Part shown: piece by piece, positions 5,541-12,752 of the stretch
Layout of the letters: every line of letters starts with the position of its first letter
Numbering within the stretch: position 1 is the stretch's first letter
DNA from: DAOTYX01 sp034434635
GTDB lineage: Bacteria > Chloroflexota > Anaerolineae > B4-G1 > DUEL01
Direction of reading: 5' to 3'
Assembly (NCBI GenBank): GCA_034434635.1
Contig: DAOTYX010000051.1
Coordinates: forward strand, 1 to 22,409
DNA: 22,409 nucleotides
Translations under genes and position numbers: made by a program
Notes under the pieces: model-generated
What the model was told of the DNA's origin: nothing
The model's database searches: none
The model's input: the letters and a program-made list of their open reading frames with translations, nothing else

Positions 5541-7166
5541 CTACCCTGGCGTCTCAGGCGGGGTCCCGCCCCCCCGCCAGTGGGTCACCCGTCGCAGGCC
5601 GTCGCCGAAGGCAGCACGTAGCACAGCCATCTCTCCCATCTTCATAGCCAGGCTCAACAGCACATAGACCGCTGCGCCAACACCGCCGGCTCCGAGAACG
5701 ACCAGCACCTCGCCGGCCAGTCCCGGCAGCGCCAACGCCGTCAGGCCGCGCATCACTCCCCAGGTGACCACAGCCATCACCGCCGAGGCCAGCGCCGCCC
5801 GACCGGTCAGGCCTCCCAACCCGTGCTGCCCCAGTCCGCCCAGCCGACGCCAGGTGAGGATCAGCATGCTCAGCGCATGGGCGGCCCACTTGAGCGAGTT
5901 GACCAGGATCAGCAGCGGCAGGGTCAACACTCCCAGCCCGGAGAGCGTCAACGCGGCGGCGGCGTAGAGCACCGTCGTCCCCACCCCCACCAACGCCGGG
6001 GTCAGCGTGTCCTTGCGCGCGTAGAAGGCGAAGATAAGCAGCTGGTCCACGGCCGCGAAGACCAACCCCACCAGATGATAGCGCAACGCCTCGGCCACCG
6101 CCACTGTGTCCGCCGGGGTGAAGCCGCCGTGCTCGAAGACCAGGGCGATCAGCGGATGGGCCAGGACGAACAGGCCCACCGTCGCCGGGATGACCAGCGC
6201 CAGCACCAGCCGCAACCCCTGCGCCAGCGTGACCTGAAACGGGCCGCGCTCCGCCCCGCTGGCCTGTCGGGAGAGGGTGGGCAGGATGGCGATGGAGACG
6301 GCGGTAGCCACCAGGCCCAGCGGGAACTGGATGATCTGCGCTGCGTACTCCATCCAGGCGATGGCGGAATCTCCCAGGCGGGAGGCCAGGTTGTACGAGA
6401 GCACCACCGCCAGCAGGTTGTCCACCACCAACCCCACCAGGATCGGCAGGTAGAGCCGCCCGATGCGCCGCAGGGCCGGGTGACGGAAGTCCAGCGCCAG
6501 GCGCAGGCGGGCGTCGCGCAGGCCGGGCAGTTGCAGGACGACCTGAAGCAGCGCGCCCACCACCAACCCCGCCGCCATGCTGTGCACCCCCCAGCGACGG
6601 CCCAACAGCAGCGCCACAACCACCACGGCGGCGTTGAACACCGCTGCGGTGAAGGCGGGAAAGGTGAACCGTTTGAGGGCGTAAAGAGCACCGCTGAGGA
6701 CCCCGGCCAGGTTGAGGAAGAGCACGGCTGGCAACACCAGCCGCAGGAGTTCCGTGGCCAGTGTCTGGACGGGGGCCGAGAGCCCCCCGGCCATGAGCCA
6801 GATCAGTTGCGCCGCAAAGACCTCCCCCAGCAGCAGGAAGCCACATACGGCCAGCGCGGTCGTGTTGATCAGCAGGCTGAGCAGCCGCCATAGTTCTGCC
6901 CGACGTTGGGGTGCGGCATAATCGGAGAGGACCGGCACCAGGGCGGAACTGATCATCCCGCCCACCAGGAGGTCATACAGCGTGGTGGGGACGCGCAGCG
7001 CCGCGTCCAGCGCGCTCACGGCCGGCCCTGCACCGAAGAGACCCGACTTGACGACCACCCGCAGCAGGCCCAGCACGCGGCTGGCGACGTTGCCCAGGGC
7101 GATGATGCCCGCCGCCTGGGCCATCTGCACCTGCTCGTTGGCCGGGGCTTCCGGTGCCGTCACCAT
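5541..7166 (-). CDS. murJ: MurJ/MviN lipid II flippase
   Basis: This polytopic inner-membrane protein of the MOP superfamily is predicted to flip lipid II for peptidoglycan synthesis. The N-terminus is diagnostic: IIALGNVASRVLGLLRVVV, then LDAALRVPTTLYDLLVGGMI and SSALVPVLSDY, matching the MurJ TM1-TM2 region with its conserved Arg residues. About 14 hydrophobic helices follow. Later motifs include PLGLVATAVSIAILPTLSRQ and LVFEHGGFTPADT, both typical MurJ segments. Length is about 540 residues. Several starts are possible: GTG 7175, ATG 7166 and GTG 7163. GGAGAG just upstream best suits 7163 or 7166, and I use the ATG. The downstream methyltransferase is coupled to it. No good -35/-10 pair is seen directly upstream. 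A palindromic element lies in the leader. Confidence 0.95.
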   Translation of the reverse strand: MVTAPEAPANEQVQMAQAAGIIALGNVASRVLGLLRVVVKSGLFGAGPAVSALDAALRVPTTLYDLLVGGMISSALVPVLSDYAAPQRRAELWRLLSLLINTTALAVCGFLLLGEVFAAQLIWLMAGGLSAPVQTLATELLRLVLPAVLFLNLAGVLSGALYALKRFTFPAFTAAVFNAAVVVVALLLGRRWGVHSMAAGLVVGALLQVVLQLPGLRDARLRLALDFRHPALRRIGRLYLPILVGLVVDNLLAVVLSYNLASRLGDSAIAWMEYAAQIIQFPLGLVATAVSIAILPTLSRQASGAERGPFQVTLAQGLRLVLALVIPATVGLFVLAHPLIALVFEHGGFTPADTVAVAEALRYHLVGLVFAAVDQLLIFAFYARKDTLTPALVGVGTTVLYAAAALTLSGLGVLTLPLLILVNSLKWAAHALSMLILTWRRLGGLGQHGLGGLTGRAALASAVMAVVTWGVMRGLTALALPGLAGEVLVVLGAGGVGAAVYVLLSLAMKMGEMAVLRAAFGDGLRRVTHWRGGGTPPETPG

Positions 7167-7183
7167 GCTCTCCACACAGTCAT

Positions 7184-7258
7184 CAGATGACGGTCAGACC
7201 TCCGATGCCTCAAAGACATCGGAGGTCTGACAAGGTCCATATCGGCAGATGACCGTCA
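7184..7258. repeat. Palindromic repeat: 15-bp hairpin flanked by 13-bp direct repeats
   Basis: GTCAGACCTCCGATG (7193-7207) pairs perfectly with CATCGGAGGTCTGAC (7217-7231) around a 9-base loop. CAGATGACGGTCA (7184-7196) and CAGATGACCGTCA (7246-7258) are direct repeats with one mismatch on the two sides. It lies between tRNA-Tyr and murJ. I recall 'CAGACCTCCGA...TCGGAGGTCTG' palindromes as common in Chloroflexota. There is no T-tract, so a terminator role is possible but not shown. Confidence 0.85.
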
Positions 7259-7266
7259 CCTGAAGG

Positions 7267-7348
7267 TGGGCCGGGCAGGACTCGAACCTGCGAAGGCTGT
7301 GCCAGCGGATTTACAGTCCGCCCCCTTTGCCGCTCGGGACACCGACCC
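7267..7348 (-). tRNA. tRNA-Tyr (anticodon GTA)
   Basis: This 82-nt class II tRNA has acceptor GGGTCGG/CCGGCCC (one G-U), anticodon loop CTGTAAA (GTA), a long variable arm with GGC/GCC pairing as in bacterial tRNA-Tyr, and T-arm GCAGG-TTCGAGT-CCTGC with an A discriminator followed by CC but not CCA. It lies downstream of tRNA-Thr(TGT) on the same strand, probably in one transcript. Confidence 0.95.
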
Positions 7349-7391
7349 TTGTTCATGACCGCAGCCAGGAGGCTCCCCCGGCCTGTCATGG

Positions 7392-7464
7392 AGCCGACGG
7401 CGGGAATTGAACCCACACACTTCCGCTTACAAGGCGGATGCTCTGCCGGTTGAGCTACGTCGGC
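7392..7464 (-). tRNA. tRNA-Thr (anticodon TGT)
   Basis: This 73-nt cloverleaf has acceptor GCCGACG/CGTCGGC, D-stem GCTC/GAGC, anticodon stem TCCGC/GCGGA with loop CTTGTAA (TGT), T-stem GTGGG/CCCGC and loop TTCAATT, with a U discriminator. It is first in the Thr-Tyr tRNA unit. A 43-nt spacer separates it from tRNA-Tyr. Confidence 0.96.
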
Positions 7465-7472
7465 GCAAGGTC

Positions 7473-7500
7473 ATTATACCATAATCAAACCGCTGGTCAA
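7473..7500 (-). promoter_or_regulatory. Promoter of the tRNA-Thr(TGT)-tRNA-Tyr unit
   Basis: TTGACC (7495-7500), a 16-bp spacer, and TATAAT (7473-7478). The expected start is a few bases before the tRNA 5' end. It diverges from the plus-strand promoter at 7522. Confidence 0.82.
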
Positions 7501-7521
7501 GAGCGACCACGCCGCCCCTAC

Positions 7522-7550
7522 TTGACAAATGGCCCGTCTTTTGGTACAAT
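7522..7550 (+). promoter_or_regulatory. Sigma70-type promoter of the membrane/surface protein pair
   Basis: TTGACA (7522-7527), a 17-bp spacer, and TACAAT (7545-7550). The downstream leader of about 50 nt (7557-7605) is AT-rich (AGTTATATATAG) in otherwise GC-rich DNA and ends with a strong AGGAGGT 7 nt before the ATG. Confidence 0.85.
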
Positions 7551-7605
7551 ATAGCATAAGTAAGTTATATATAGAATTGTAAGGTATGGACAGGAGGTCA
7601 GAGCC

Positions 7606-8295
7606 ATGCGAAACCTGGTGATCATCGAGACAGTCCTGCGCGACCGGCTGCGGTTCTTCCTCGAAATCCGCGAGGGCAAGGGACTGGCAGAGAAGATGCG
7701 CGCCCTGCTGGTCTCCAGCATCCTCTTCTTCGCCCTCTACGGTGCGGTGATGGGCTCCAGCCACAGCCTGTGGCAGGCGCTCAGCAGCGCGGCCAAACTC
7801 CCGCTGCTCTTCCTGGCCACCCTCATCGTCTGCGCTCCCACCCTCTACTTCTTCAACCTCATCTTCGGCTCCAACCAGAGCCTGAGTCAGAACGTGGTTC
7901 TCATCCTCACGGCCATCACCGTCACCGCGGTGCTGCTGCTGAGTTTCTCCCCCATCGTCCTGTTCTTCCTGCTCACCACCAGCGGCTATCAGTTCTTCAA
8001 ACTGCTCAACGTCGCCGTCTTCACCATCTCGGGCTTCGTCGGCGTGCGCTTCCTGGGCCAGGGCATGCGCGTCGTCTCGGCAGCCGGCAAGGAGGGGGAG
8101 CGGGCGCGGCGCAACATCGTGCGGTTGTGGATCCTGGTCTATGCCTTCGTCGGCAGCCAGATGGCCTGGACCCTGCGCCCGTTCATCGGCGCGCCCAGCA
8201 TGCCCTTCGAACTCTTCCGCCAACTGGGTGGCAACTTCTACGCCAACATCTTCGCCAGCATCGGCGAGATTCTGGGCTTCTTCACAGTGAGGTAG
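7606..8295 (+). CDS. Conserved polytopic membrane protein of unknown function
   Basis: This 229-residue membrane protein has an N-terminal basic/acidic amphipathic stretch (residues 10-30) and then five hydrophobic segments: about 31-50, 64-87, 96-124, 131-150 and 172-190. After the last comes a conserved-looking block, AWTLRPFIGAPSMPFELFR, and a short tail. Similar proteins are annotated in other environmental bacteria without an established role, sometimes under an 'actin-binding WH2' label that I would not trust as a function. I do not assign one. The ribosome-binding site AGGAGGT and consensus promoter suggest good expression. The stop is 4 nt before the next gene, so the two are probably co-translated and may act as a membrane complex. 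Confidence 0.85.
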   Translation: MRNLVIIETVLRDRLRFFLEIREGKGLAEKMRALLVSSILFFALYGAVMGSSHSLWQALSSAAKLPLLFLATLIVCAPTLYFFNLIFGSNQSLSQNVVLILTAITVTAVLLLSFSPIVLFFLLTTSGYQFFKLLNVAVFTISGFVGVRFLGQGMRVVSAAGKEGERARRNIVRLWILVYAFVGSQMAWTLRPFIGAPSMPFELFRQLGGNFYANIFASIGEILGFFTVR

Positions 8296-8299
8296 AGCG

Positions 8300-9004
8300 A
8301 TGAGCAAACCGGAACGCTCCCGCGTGGATATGCTGTTCGACCTGTTGACCGAGGAGATCGCCGAGCGGCTGAAGGCGCGCGCGGCGGCAACCCGCCCGTC
8401 GCCCCCTCCGCCTCCTCCCCCTCTCGCGCCACCCCCTCCCCCGCCCGAGCCTGAGGCCGAAACAGAGCCGGAACTGCCTCCGCCTCCCTCCGGACCGCCT
8501 CACGCTGCCCGGTTGATGGCCCGTCTGGCGCTGGGGCTGCTCGTGCTGCTCATCGCCATCAACATCCCCCTCAACCGGCACGGCACCACCCTGGCCACGG
8601 CCATGCCCGACGCCCAGTCTATCATCATCCGCGACGGACTGGTGGTCAAGGAGGAGGACGACCCCGAAATCTACGTCTACCAGAACGGCCGCTTCCGCTG
8701 GATCAGCAGCCTGGACGCCTTCGAGCACTACGGCTACACCTGGGGAGACGTGCGGGTCGTCCCTGACGGCTTCCTGGACGACTTCGAGATCGGCACCCCG
8801 ATCCACGTCCTGCTGAAATGCGCCGACAGCCCACATATCTACCGGCTGGAGAATGGCGTGAAACGGTGGATCGTGGATATCGCCACCTTCGAGGCCGAGG
8901 GGCACGTCTGGGAGGATGTGCGCTTCGTCTCCTGCGAGTACCTGCGCAGCATCCCCGACGGGGAGACCATCCCGCCCGGGTATGGGCCGCCACCCCAACC
9001 CTAG
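8300..9004 (+). CDS. Proline-rich membrane-anchored surface protein with two sequence repeats
   Basis: This 234-residue protein is of unknown function. Residues 1-30 form a charged cytoplasmic helix (DLLTEEIAERLKAR). Residues 33-68 are almost entirely Pro, Ala and Glu. A single TM helix follows (about 74-91), then an extracytoplasmic region with two related repeats: IYVYQNGRFRWI...GYTWGDVRVV (124-154) and IYRLENGVKRWI...GHVWEDVRFV (180-210). The shared pattern is IY-x-NG-x-x-RWI, an Asp/Phe helix, and G-x-x-W-x-DVR-x-V. I have seen such repeats in secreted and S-layer-like proteins, where they follow one another as 'YL.NG.KR.I' units. It follows the polytopic gene by 4 nt with AGGTAGAG as a weak SD. 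A role in envelope spanning or sensing is inference. Confidence 0.85.
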   Translation: MSKPERSRVDMLFDLLTEEIAERLKARAAATRPSPPPPPPPLAPPPPPPEPEAETEPELPPPPSGPPHAARLMARLALGLLVLLIAINIPLNRHGTTLATAMPDAQSIIIRDGLVVKEEDDPEIYVYQNGRFRWISSLDAFEHYGYTWGDVRVVPDGFLDDFEIGTPIHVLLKCADSPHIYRLENGVKRWIVDIATFEAEGHVWEDVRFVSCEYLRSIPDGETIPPGYGPPPQP

Positions 9005-9046
9005 CGGCTATGAGAAGCCTGCGCCGCCGCTCAGCCATCATGGCGA

Positions 9047-9106
9047 GGCGGCGATAGCCGCCGCCAGGTAGCCGCTCAGACCGGCGGCTGAAGCCGCGCC
9101 TGCCGG
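9047..9106. repeat. GC-rich palindromic repeats in the 9.0-9.2 kb gap
   Basis: GGCGGC-GATA-GCCGCC (9047-9062) is a short hairpin. GCGGCT-GA-AGCCGC (9084-9097) is nested within CCGGC/GCCGG (9081-9085/9102-9106). The gap of about 210 bp contains no coding sequence. These look like REP-type palindromes. The nearest promoter starts at 9169. Confidence 0.5.
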
Positions 9107-9168
9107 CCATGGCGAACCGCCCTGTGGCTCGACCCCGCTCACCAACCACGGAGCGGCCGTATCACCTC

Positions 9169-9196
9169 TTGCAACAACCCGAGGATGTGGTAAAAT
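9169..9196 (+). promoter_or_regulatory. Likely promoter of the REC-GAF gene
   Basis: TTGCAA (9169-9174), a 16-bp spacer, and TAAAAT (9191-9196). The start should be near 9203, which gives a leader of about 13 nt to the ATG at 9216. No SD is visible. Confidence 0.6.
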
Positions 9197-9215
9197 GTTC
9201 ATGCTGTGAACGGCT

Positions 9216-10217
9216 ATGAGCGAACAACCCATCCGCGTGTTGTTGATCGAGGATGATCCATCCGGCACCCGCCTGATTCGCGAGCTGTTACTGGCGGACA
9301 TGGGCCTTGCCCCTTCGCCCCGTTTCCTGCTGGAGCAGGCGGACCGCCTTTCCGCCGGCCTGGAGCGCCTGGCAGCAGACGAAGTAGATGTGGTGCTGAC
9401 GAACCTCTCCCTGCCCGACAGCCTCCTGGGCGCCGACACGTTGCTCCAGTTGCAATCCCACGCCCCAGACCTGCCGATCGTGGTGCTGACGGATCTGGAT
9501 GACGAGGCTTTGGGCATCGCGGCGGTGCGCTCCGGCGCGCAGGACTACCTGATCAAGGGACAGGTGACCCGGCCGCTGTTGGTGCGCGCGCTGCGCTACG
9601 CCATCGAGCGCAAGCGCAGCGAGGAGGCGCTACGCCAGCACAACCGCGCCCTGGAACTGCTCAACCGCGCCAGCCAGGCCTTCACCTCGACCCTCGACCT
9701 GGACCGGGTGCTGACGATCGTGCTCGATGAAGTGCGCGACATTCTCAACATCTCCGCCGTCTCCATCTGGCTGGCGGACGAGACCGGCGGCCTGGTCTGC
9801 CGCCAGAGTTCCGGTCCTGCGGCCGAGATCGTCCGCGGCTGGCGGCTGAAGCCCGGCGAGGGCATCGCCGGCTGGGTGATGAACCACGGCGAGAGCCTCA
9901 TCATCCCCGACACACAGCAAGACCCGCGTTACTGCGCCGACGTGGACCGCGCCACGGGCATGCGCCTTCGCTCCATCCTCAGCGTGCCGCTGCGCGCCCG
10001 GCGCGGGGTGATCGGCGTTGTGCAGGCGGTGGACGCAACGGCGGGCCGCTTCTCAGCGGCAGACCTGACGATCATGGAACCCCTGGCGGCGACGGCGGCC
10101 AACGCCATCGAGAACGCCCGCCTCTACGAGGAAGCACAGCGGGAGATCGCCAGGCGCGGTCGGGCAGAGGCGGCCCTGCGCGAGCAGGCCGCCACATCCC
10201 CGCCCCCCTCGACATAG
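9216..10217 (+). CDS. Receiver (REC)-GAF protein with Asn in place of the phosphoacceptor Asp
   Basis: This 333-residue cytoplasmic signalling protein has a receiver domain at about 6-125: LLIEDD supplies the acidic pair (Asp13, Asp14), Thr92 in VVLTD and Lys114 in YLIKGQ are present. The phosphoacceptor position in LTNLSLPDS is Asn63 instead of Asp. A coiled-coil linker (130-160) leads into a GAF domain (about 160-305) with LDLDRVLTIVLDEV, GEGIAGWVM, QDPRY and SILSVPLRAR. A short coiled coil (NARLYEEAQREIARRGRAEA) then ends abruptly in ATSPPPST. In related proteins that coiled coil usually continues into a PAS or kinase domain, so this protein has no output domain of its own. It is probably phosphorylation-independent and ligand-sensing through GAF. 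Confidence 0.9.
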   Translation: MSEQPIRVLLIEDDPSGTRLIRELLLADMGLAPSPRFLLEQADRLSAGLERLAADEVDVVLTNLSLPDSLLGADTLLQLQSHAPDLPIVVLTDLDDEALGIAAVRSGAQDYLIKGQVTRPLLVRALRYAIERKRSEEALRQHNRALELLNRASQAFTSTLDLDRVLTIVLDEVRDILNISAVSIWLADETGGLVCRQSSGPAAEIVRGWRLKPGEGIAGWVMNHGESLIIPDTQQDPRYCADVDRATGMRLRSILSVPLRARRGVIGVVQAVDATAGRFSAADLTIMEPLAATAANAIENARLYEEAQREIARRGRAEAALREQAATSPPPST

Positions 10218-10248
10218 CCGCCGACGGGCGGTGACCGGGAGGTCAAAG

Positions 10249-12330
10249 ATGGACCGCAGGTTGCGCGCTGCTCTTCTCTCCCTGCCGCTCCTGCTGGTCG
10301 GAGCGCTCCCCGCCCCCCTCGCTGCCTTGCCCCCTGTGGCCCACCCCGACGGCTACGCCGGCGCCTGTTACACCTTCTACCCCAACGACCCCGGCCACCC
10401 CTACCTGCTGCCCATCTACAACGCCGGCGCGCGCTGGGACCGCTTCGACTTCCACTGGCCGAACATCGAGCCGAGCAACAACCAGTGGCAGTTCGGCGCC
10501 TACGACCGCCTGGTAGACGACCTGCGCGCGGCGGGGATGGACATCGTCGGCATCCTGCTGTGGACCCCCGACTGGGCAGCGACCCGGGGGATGTACCTGG
10601 CGCAACCCCCCGGACTGGATGGGCGGCCCTTCGGCTGGTACGCGCCCGTCCCCGGCGCGGCTCTGGCTCCCCGCGCCATCACCGCCGCCTCCTCCCCGCC
10701 CGCCGGCCTCGACCTGCCGTGGGACAACCCCAACAACCACTGGGGAAACTACGTCTATACCGTCGTCTCCCGCTACAGCCAGCGCGGCGTGCGCGCATGG
10801 GAGATGTGGAACGAGCCGGAGTGGGACTACTTCTGGACCGGCACCGATGTCCAGTACGCCCGCCTGCTCACCGTGGGCTACCAGGCGACCAAGGCTGCCT
10901 GCCCCGATTGCACCGTCCTCTTTGCCGGCCTGCACTACTGGGCCGATCCGACCTTCTACGAGCGGGTGTTGGACATCCTCAACGATAACCCCGAGGCCCC
11001 GGCCAACAACTACTATTTCGACGTGATGTCGGTCCACCTCTACAGCCGCTCCTCCAGCATCTACGACGTGATCAGCCAGATCCGCAGCCGGATGCGAACG
11101 CTTACCTCCGATCATCCCGTATGGCTCACCGAAACCGGCGTGCCGGTGTGGGATGATGCGACAGTGGACCCCGACCCCACTCCCTATCAGTGGTCTGCCC
11201 GGCAGAGCGAGGCGGCGGCCTTCGTCATCCAGTCCTACGCCAACGCCCGCGCCGTGGGAGTGCAGCGCTATTTCTTCTTCCGCACCAACGACGCCGACAT
11301 GGGCGAGTACTTCGGCCTGATCCGCAACAACGGGACGCTGCGCCCGGCCTACACCGCCTATCAGGTGGCGACGACCTATCTGGTCAGCCCGGCGATGGTG
11401 ACCAGCGTGAACTACTCCAGCGTGCGCCGGGTGACGCTGTGGGGCACGCCGTGGGGCAAAGTGAGCGTGCTGTGGAACACCACACCGACCACGGTGTCCT
11501 TCGGCTATCCGGCCACGCTGCCCACGGCCACGCGGGTGGATCGCATGGGGAACACGCAGACCCTGACCGCCGCCAACGGGGTCTACACGCTGAGCCTGGC
11601 GGCGGCGACAGCCAACCAGGGCATCACCGTCACCGACTACATCATCGGCGGCGACCCGTACCTGGTGATCGAGGCGGACACCGTCCCGCCAACCGCCACC
11701 GTCCACCCGCTGCCGGATTACACTCCGCCCCCCACCATCGCCGTCTCCTGGAGCGGCGCGGACGACGCAGCGGGCATCTGGCGGTACGACGTGCAGGTGC
11801 GGCGGGGACTGAGCGGCACCTGGAACACCTGGCAGAACTTCACCGCCGCCACCTCAGCCCCCTACACGAACGCCCAGAGCGGCGAGGTCTACTGCTTCCG
11901 CGCCCGTGCCTGGGACCGCGCCGGCAATCGCGGGGAGTGGCCCGCCGACGCGCAGGCCTGCACGCAGATGGGCCGCTGGCTGCACCTGGAGGTGCCCGCC
12001 GTCTTCGGGGATGAGAACGAGAACGGGCTGCTGGACGCCGAAGAGGTCACGGTGACGGCGACCCTGCGTCTGGTGGACAGCGGTGGGGCAGACGTGGTCA
12101 CACCGACCGTCGGGGCGTCGTGGAACATCACTGTACCGCTGTCGTTGGGGAGCTACACGCTCACCGCCACACCTGTCGGCTGGCCAGCGCCGCCGCCAGG
12201 CTGGCTGCCGCGGCGGGATAGCCTCACCGTGACGACAGGGGTGGGAATCCAGGAGGTCTCCTTACCGGTGGGGCTGCTGCCACACCGCGTCAGCCTGATC
12301 CTGCCGGTGGTATCGCGGCAGGGCACTTAG
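10249..12330 (+). CDS. Secreted clan GH-A-like glycoside hydrolase with C-terminal accessory domains
   Basis: This 693-residue exported protein has a Sec signal peptide (MDRRLRAALL plus a hydrophobic core, cleavage near ALA-LPP, about residue 27). A TIM-barrel domain runs from about 40 to 400: ARWDRFDFHWPNIEP is beta-strand-like, VRAWEMWNEPEW carries the candidate acid/base Glu189 after Asn188, and VWLTETGVPVW carries candidate nucleophile Glu295. That spacing fits GH39/GH5-like enzymes. The substrate is unknown. After a beta-rich domain (about 395-470), a segment with WRYDVQVRRG and RARAWDRAGNRGEW resembles Y_Y_Y/fibronectin-like modules. The tail HRVSLILPVVSRQGT resembles the LPLV-type endings of Chloroflexota surface proteins. 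ATG 10249 is chosen because GGGAGG lies 6 nt upstream. A GTG six codons earlier would contain that SD. Confidence 0.85.
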   Translation: MDRRLRAALLSLPLLLVGALPAPLAALPPVAHPDGYAGACYTFYPNDPGHPYLLPIYNAGARWDRFDFHWPNIEPSNNQWQFGAYDRLVDDLRAAGMDIVGILLWTPDWAATRGMYLAQPPGLDGRPFGWYAPVPGAALAPRAITAASSPPAGLDLPWDNPNNHWGNYVYTVVSRYSQRGVRAWEMWNEPEWDYFWTGTDVQYARLLTVGYQATKAACPDCTVLFAGLHYWADPTFYERVLDILNDNPEAPANNYYFDVMSVHLYSRSSSIYDVISQIRSRMRTLTSDHPVWLTETGVPVWDDATVDPDPTPYQWSARQSEAAAFVIQSYANARAVGVQRYFFFRTNDADMGEYFGLIRNNGTLRPAYTAYQVATTYLVSPAMVTSVNYSSVRRVTLWGTPWGKVSVLWNTTPTTVSFGYPATLPTATRVDRMGNTQTLTAANGVYTLSLAAATANQGITVTDYIIGGDPYLVIEADTVPPTATVHPLPDYTPPPTIAVSWSGADDAAGIWRYDVQVRRGLSGTWNTWQNFTAATSAPYTNAQSGEVYCFRARAWDRAGNRGEWPADAQACTQMGRWLHLEVPAVFGDENENGLLDAEEVTVTATLRLVDSGGADVVTPTVGASWNITVPLSLGSYTLTATPVGWPAPPPGWLPRRDSLTVTTGVGIQEVSLPVGLLPHRVSLILPVVSRQGT

Positions 12331-12389
12331 ATTGGGCGGACGCTGGGTGCAGTCTCCCGACCGCGCCCAGCCACTCGAAGGCCAGATGC

Positions 12390-12752
12390 TCATCCTGCCG
12401 CGGGGCGGGGTTGAGAGTTAGCGCGTCGTCGCAGCAGGAGCAGCGTCACCACCACGCCGGCCACCGAGAGCACCGATCCCAGCGCCGCCGCCCCGATGAC
12501 CAGCCCTCGCCGCCACCGTCGCGCGGCTTCCCGCTGCCGCCGTGCCCTCTCCAGCAGCTCCTGTCCCAGATGGTTCACAAAGGCGACAGGCGGCTCCACG
12601 GCCACCATCGTTCCCTTGAGCCGTTCGGCCACCTTCAACAGTGGGCGCAGCCGGGCCTCCTCCTGCACCGAGGGGAAAGGTCCGACATCCGCATGGCCAC
12701 TCAATCGCTCCGCATGCGCCGACAGCAGTTCTGCTGCCCGTCGCTCATCCAT
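12390..12752 (-). CDS. Single-pass membrane protein, candidate anti-sigma factor
   Basis: This is a 120-residue protein. Residues 1-80 are a soluble helical domain, including VEPPVAFVNHLGQELLERAR. Residues about 83-108 are a TM helix (LVIGAAALGSVLSVAGVVVT) followed by a short basic tail. The position, overlap and topology match an anti-sigma factor holding the upstream ECF sigma at the membrane. It has no Cys, so the zinc-binding HXXXCXXC motif of ZAS-type anti-sigmas is absent. The start ATG (12752) overlaps the sigma gene by 8 nt, with GGAGGAAG just upstream. The identification rests on context more than on motif. Confidence 0.72.
   Translation of the reverse strand: MDERRAAELLSAHAERLSGHADVGPFPSVQEEARLRPLLKVAERLKGTMVAVEPPVAFVNHLGQELLERARRQREAARRWRRGLVIGAAALGSVLSVAGVVVTLLLLRRRANSQPRPAAG

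Noticed and set aside
7193..7231. 15-bp hairpin as a murJ riboswitch or intrinsic terminator
   Set aside because: It is a simple perfect palindrome without a T-tract or the multi-stem conserved core of any riboswitch class I know. A dispersed repeat is simpler.
7606..8295. Naming the polytopic protein as an actin-binding or Yip1-family protein
   Set aside because: No WH2 motif or Yip1 signature could be recognised by eye. Only topology and the WTLRPFIG block are supported.
7474..8307. Acidic minus-strand frame opposite the polytopic membrane protein gene
   Set aside because: Glu/Asp/Gln-rich, as expected for the complement of a Leu/Phe-rich membrane gene. It also crosses the plus-strand promoter and SD.
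10231..10248. GTG start at 10231 for the glycosidase
   Set aside because: It would place the GGGAGG ribosome-binding site inside the coding sequence and prefix the signal peptide with unrelated residues. ATG 10249 has the correct SD spacing.
10243..11706. 487-codon minus-strand open frame opposite the glycosidase gene
   Set aside because: Val/Gly/Ala/His-rich composition with no domain, antisense to a conserved hydrolase with clear catalytic motifs.
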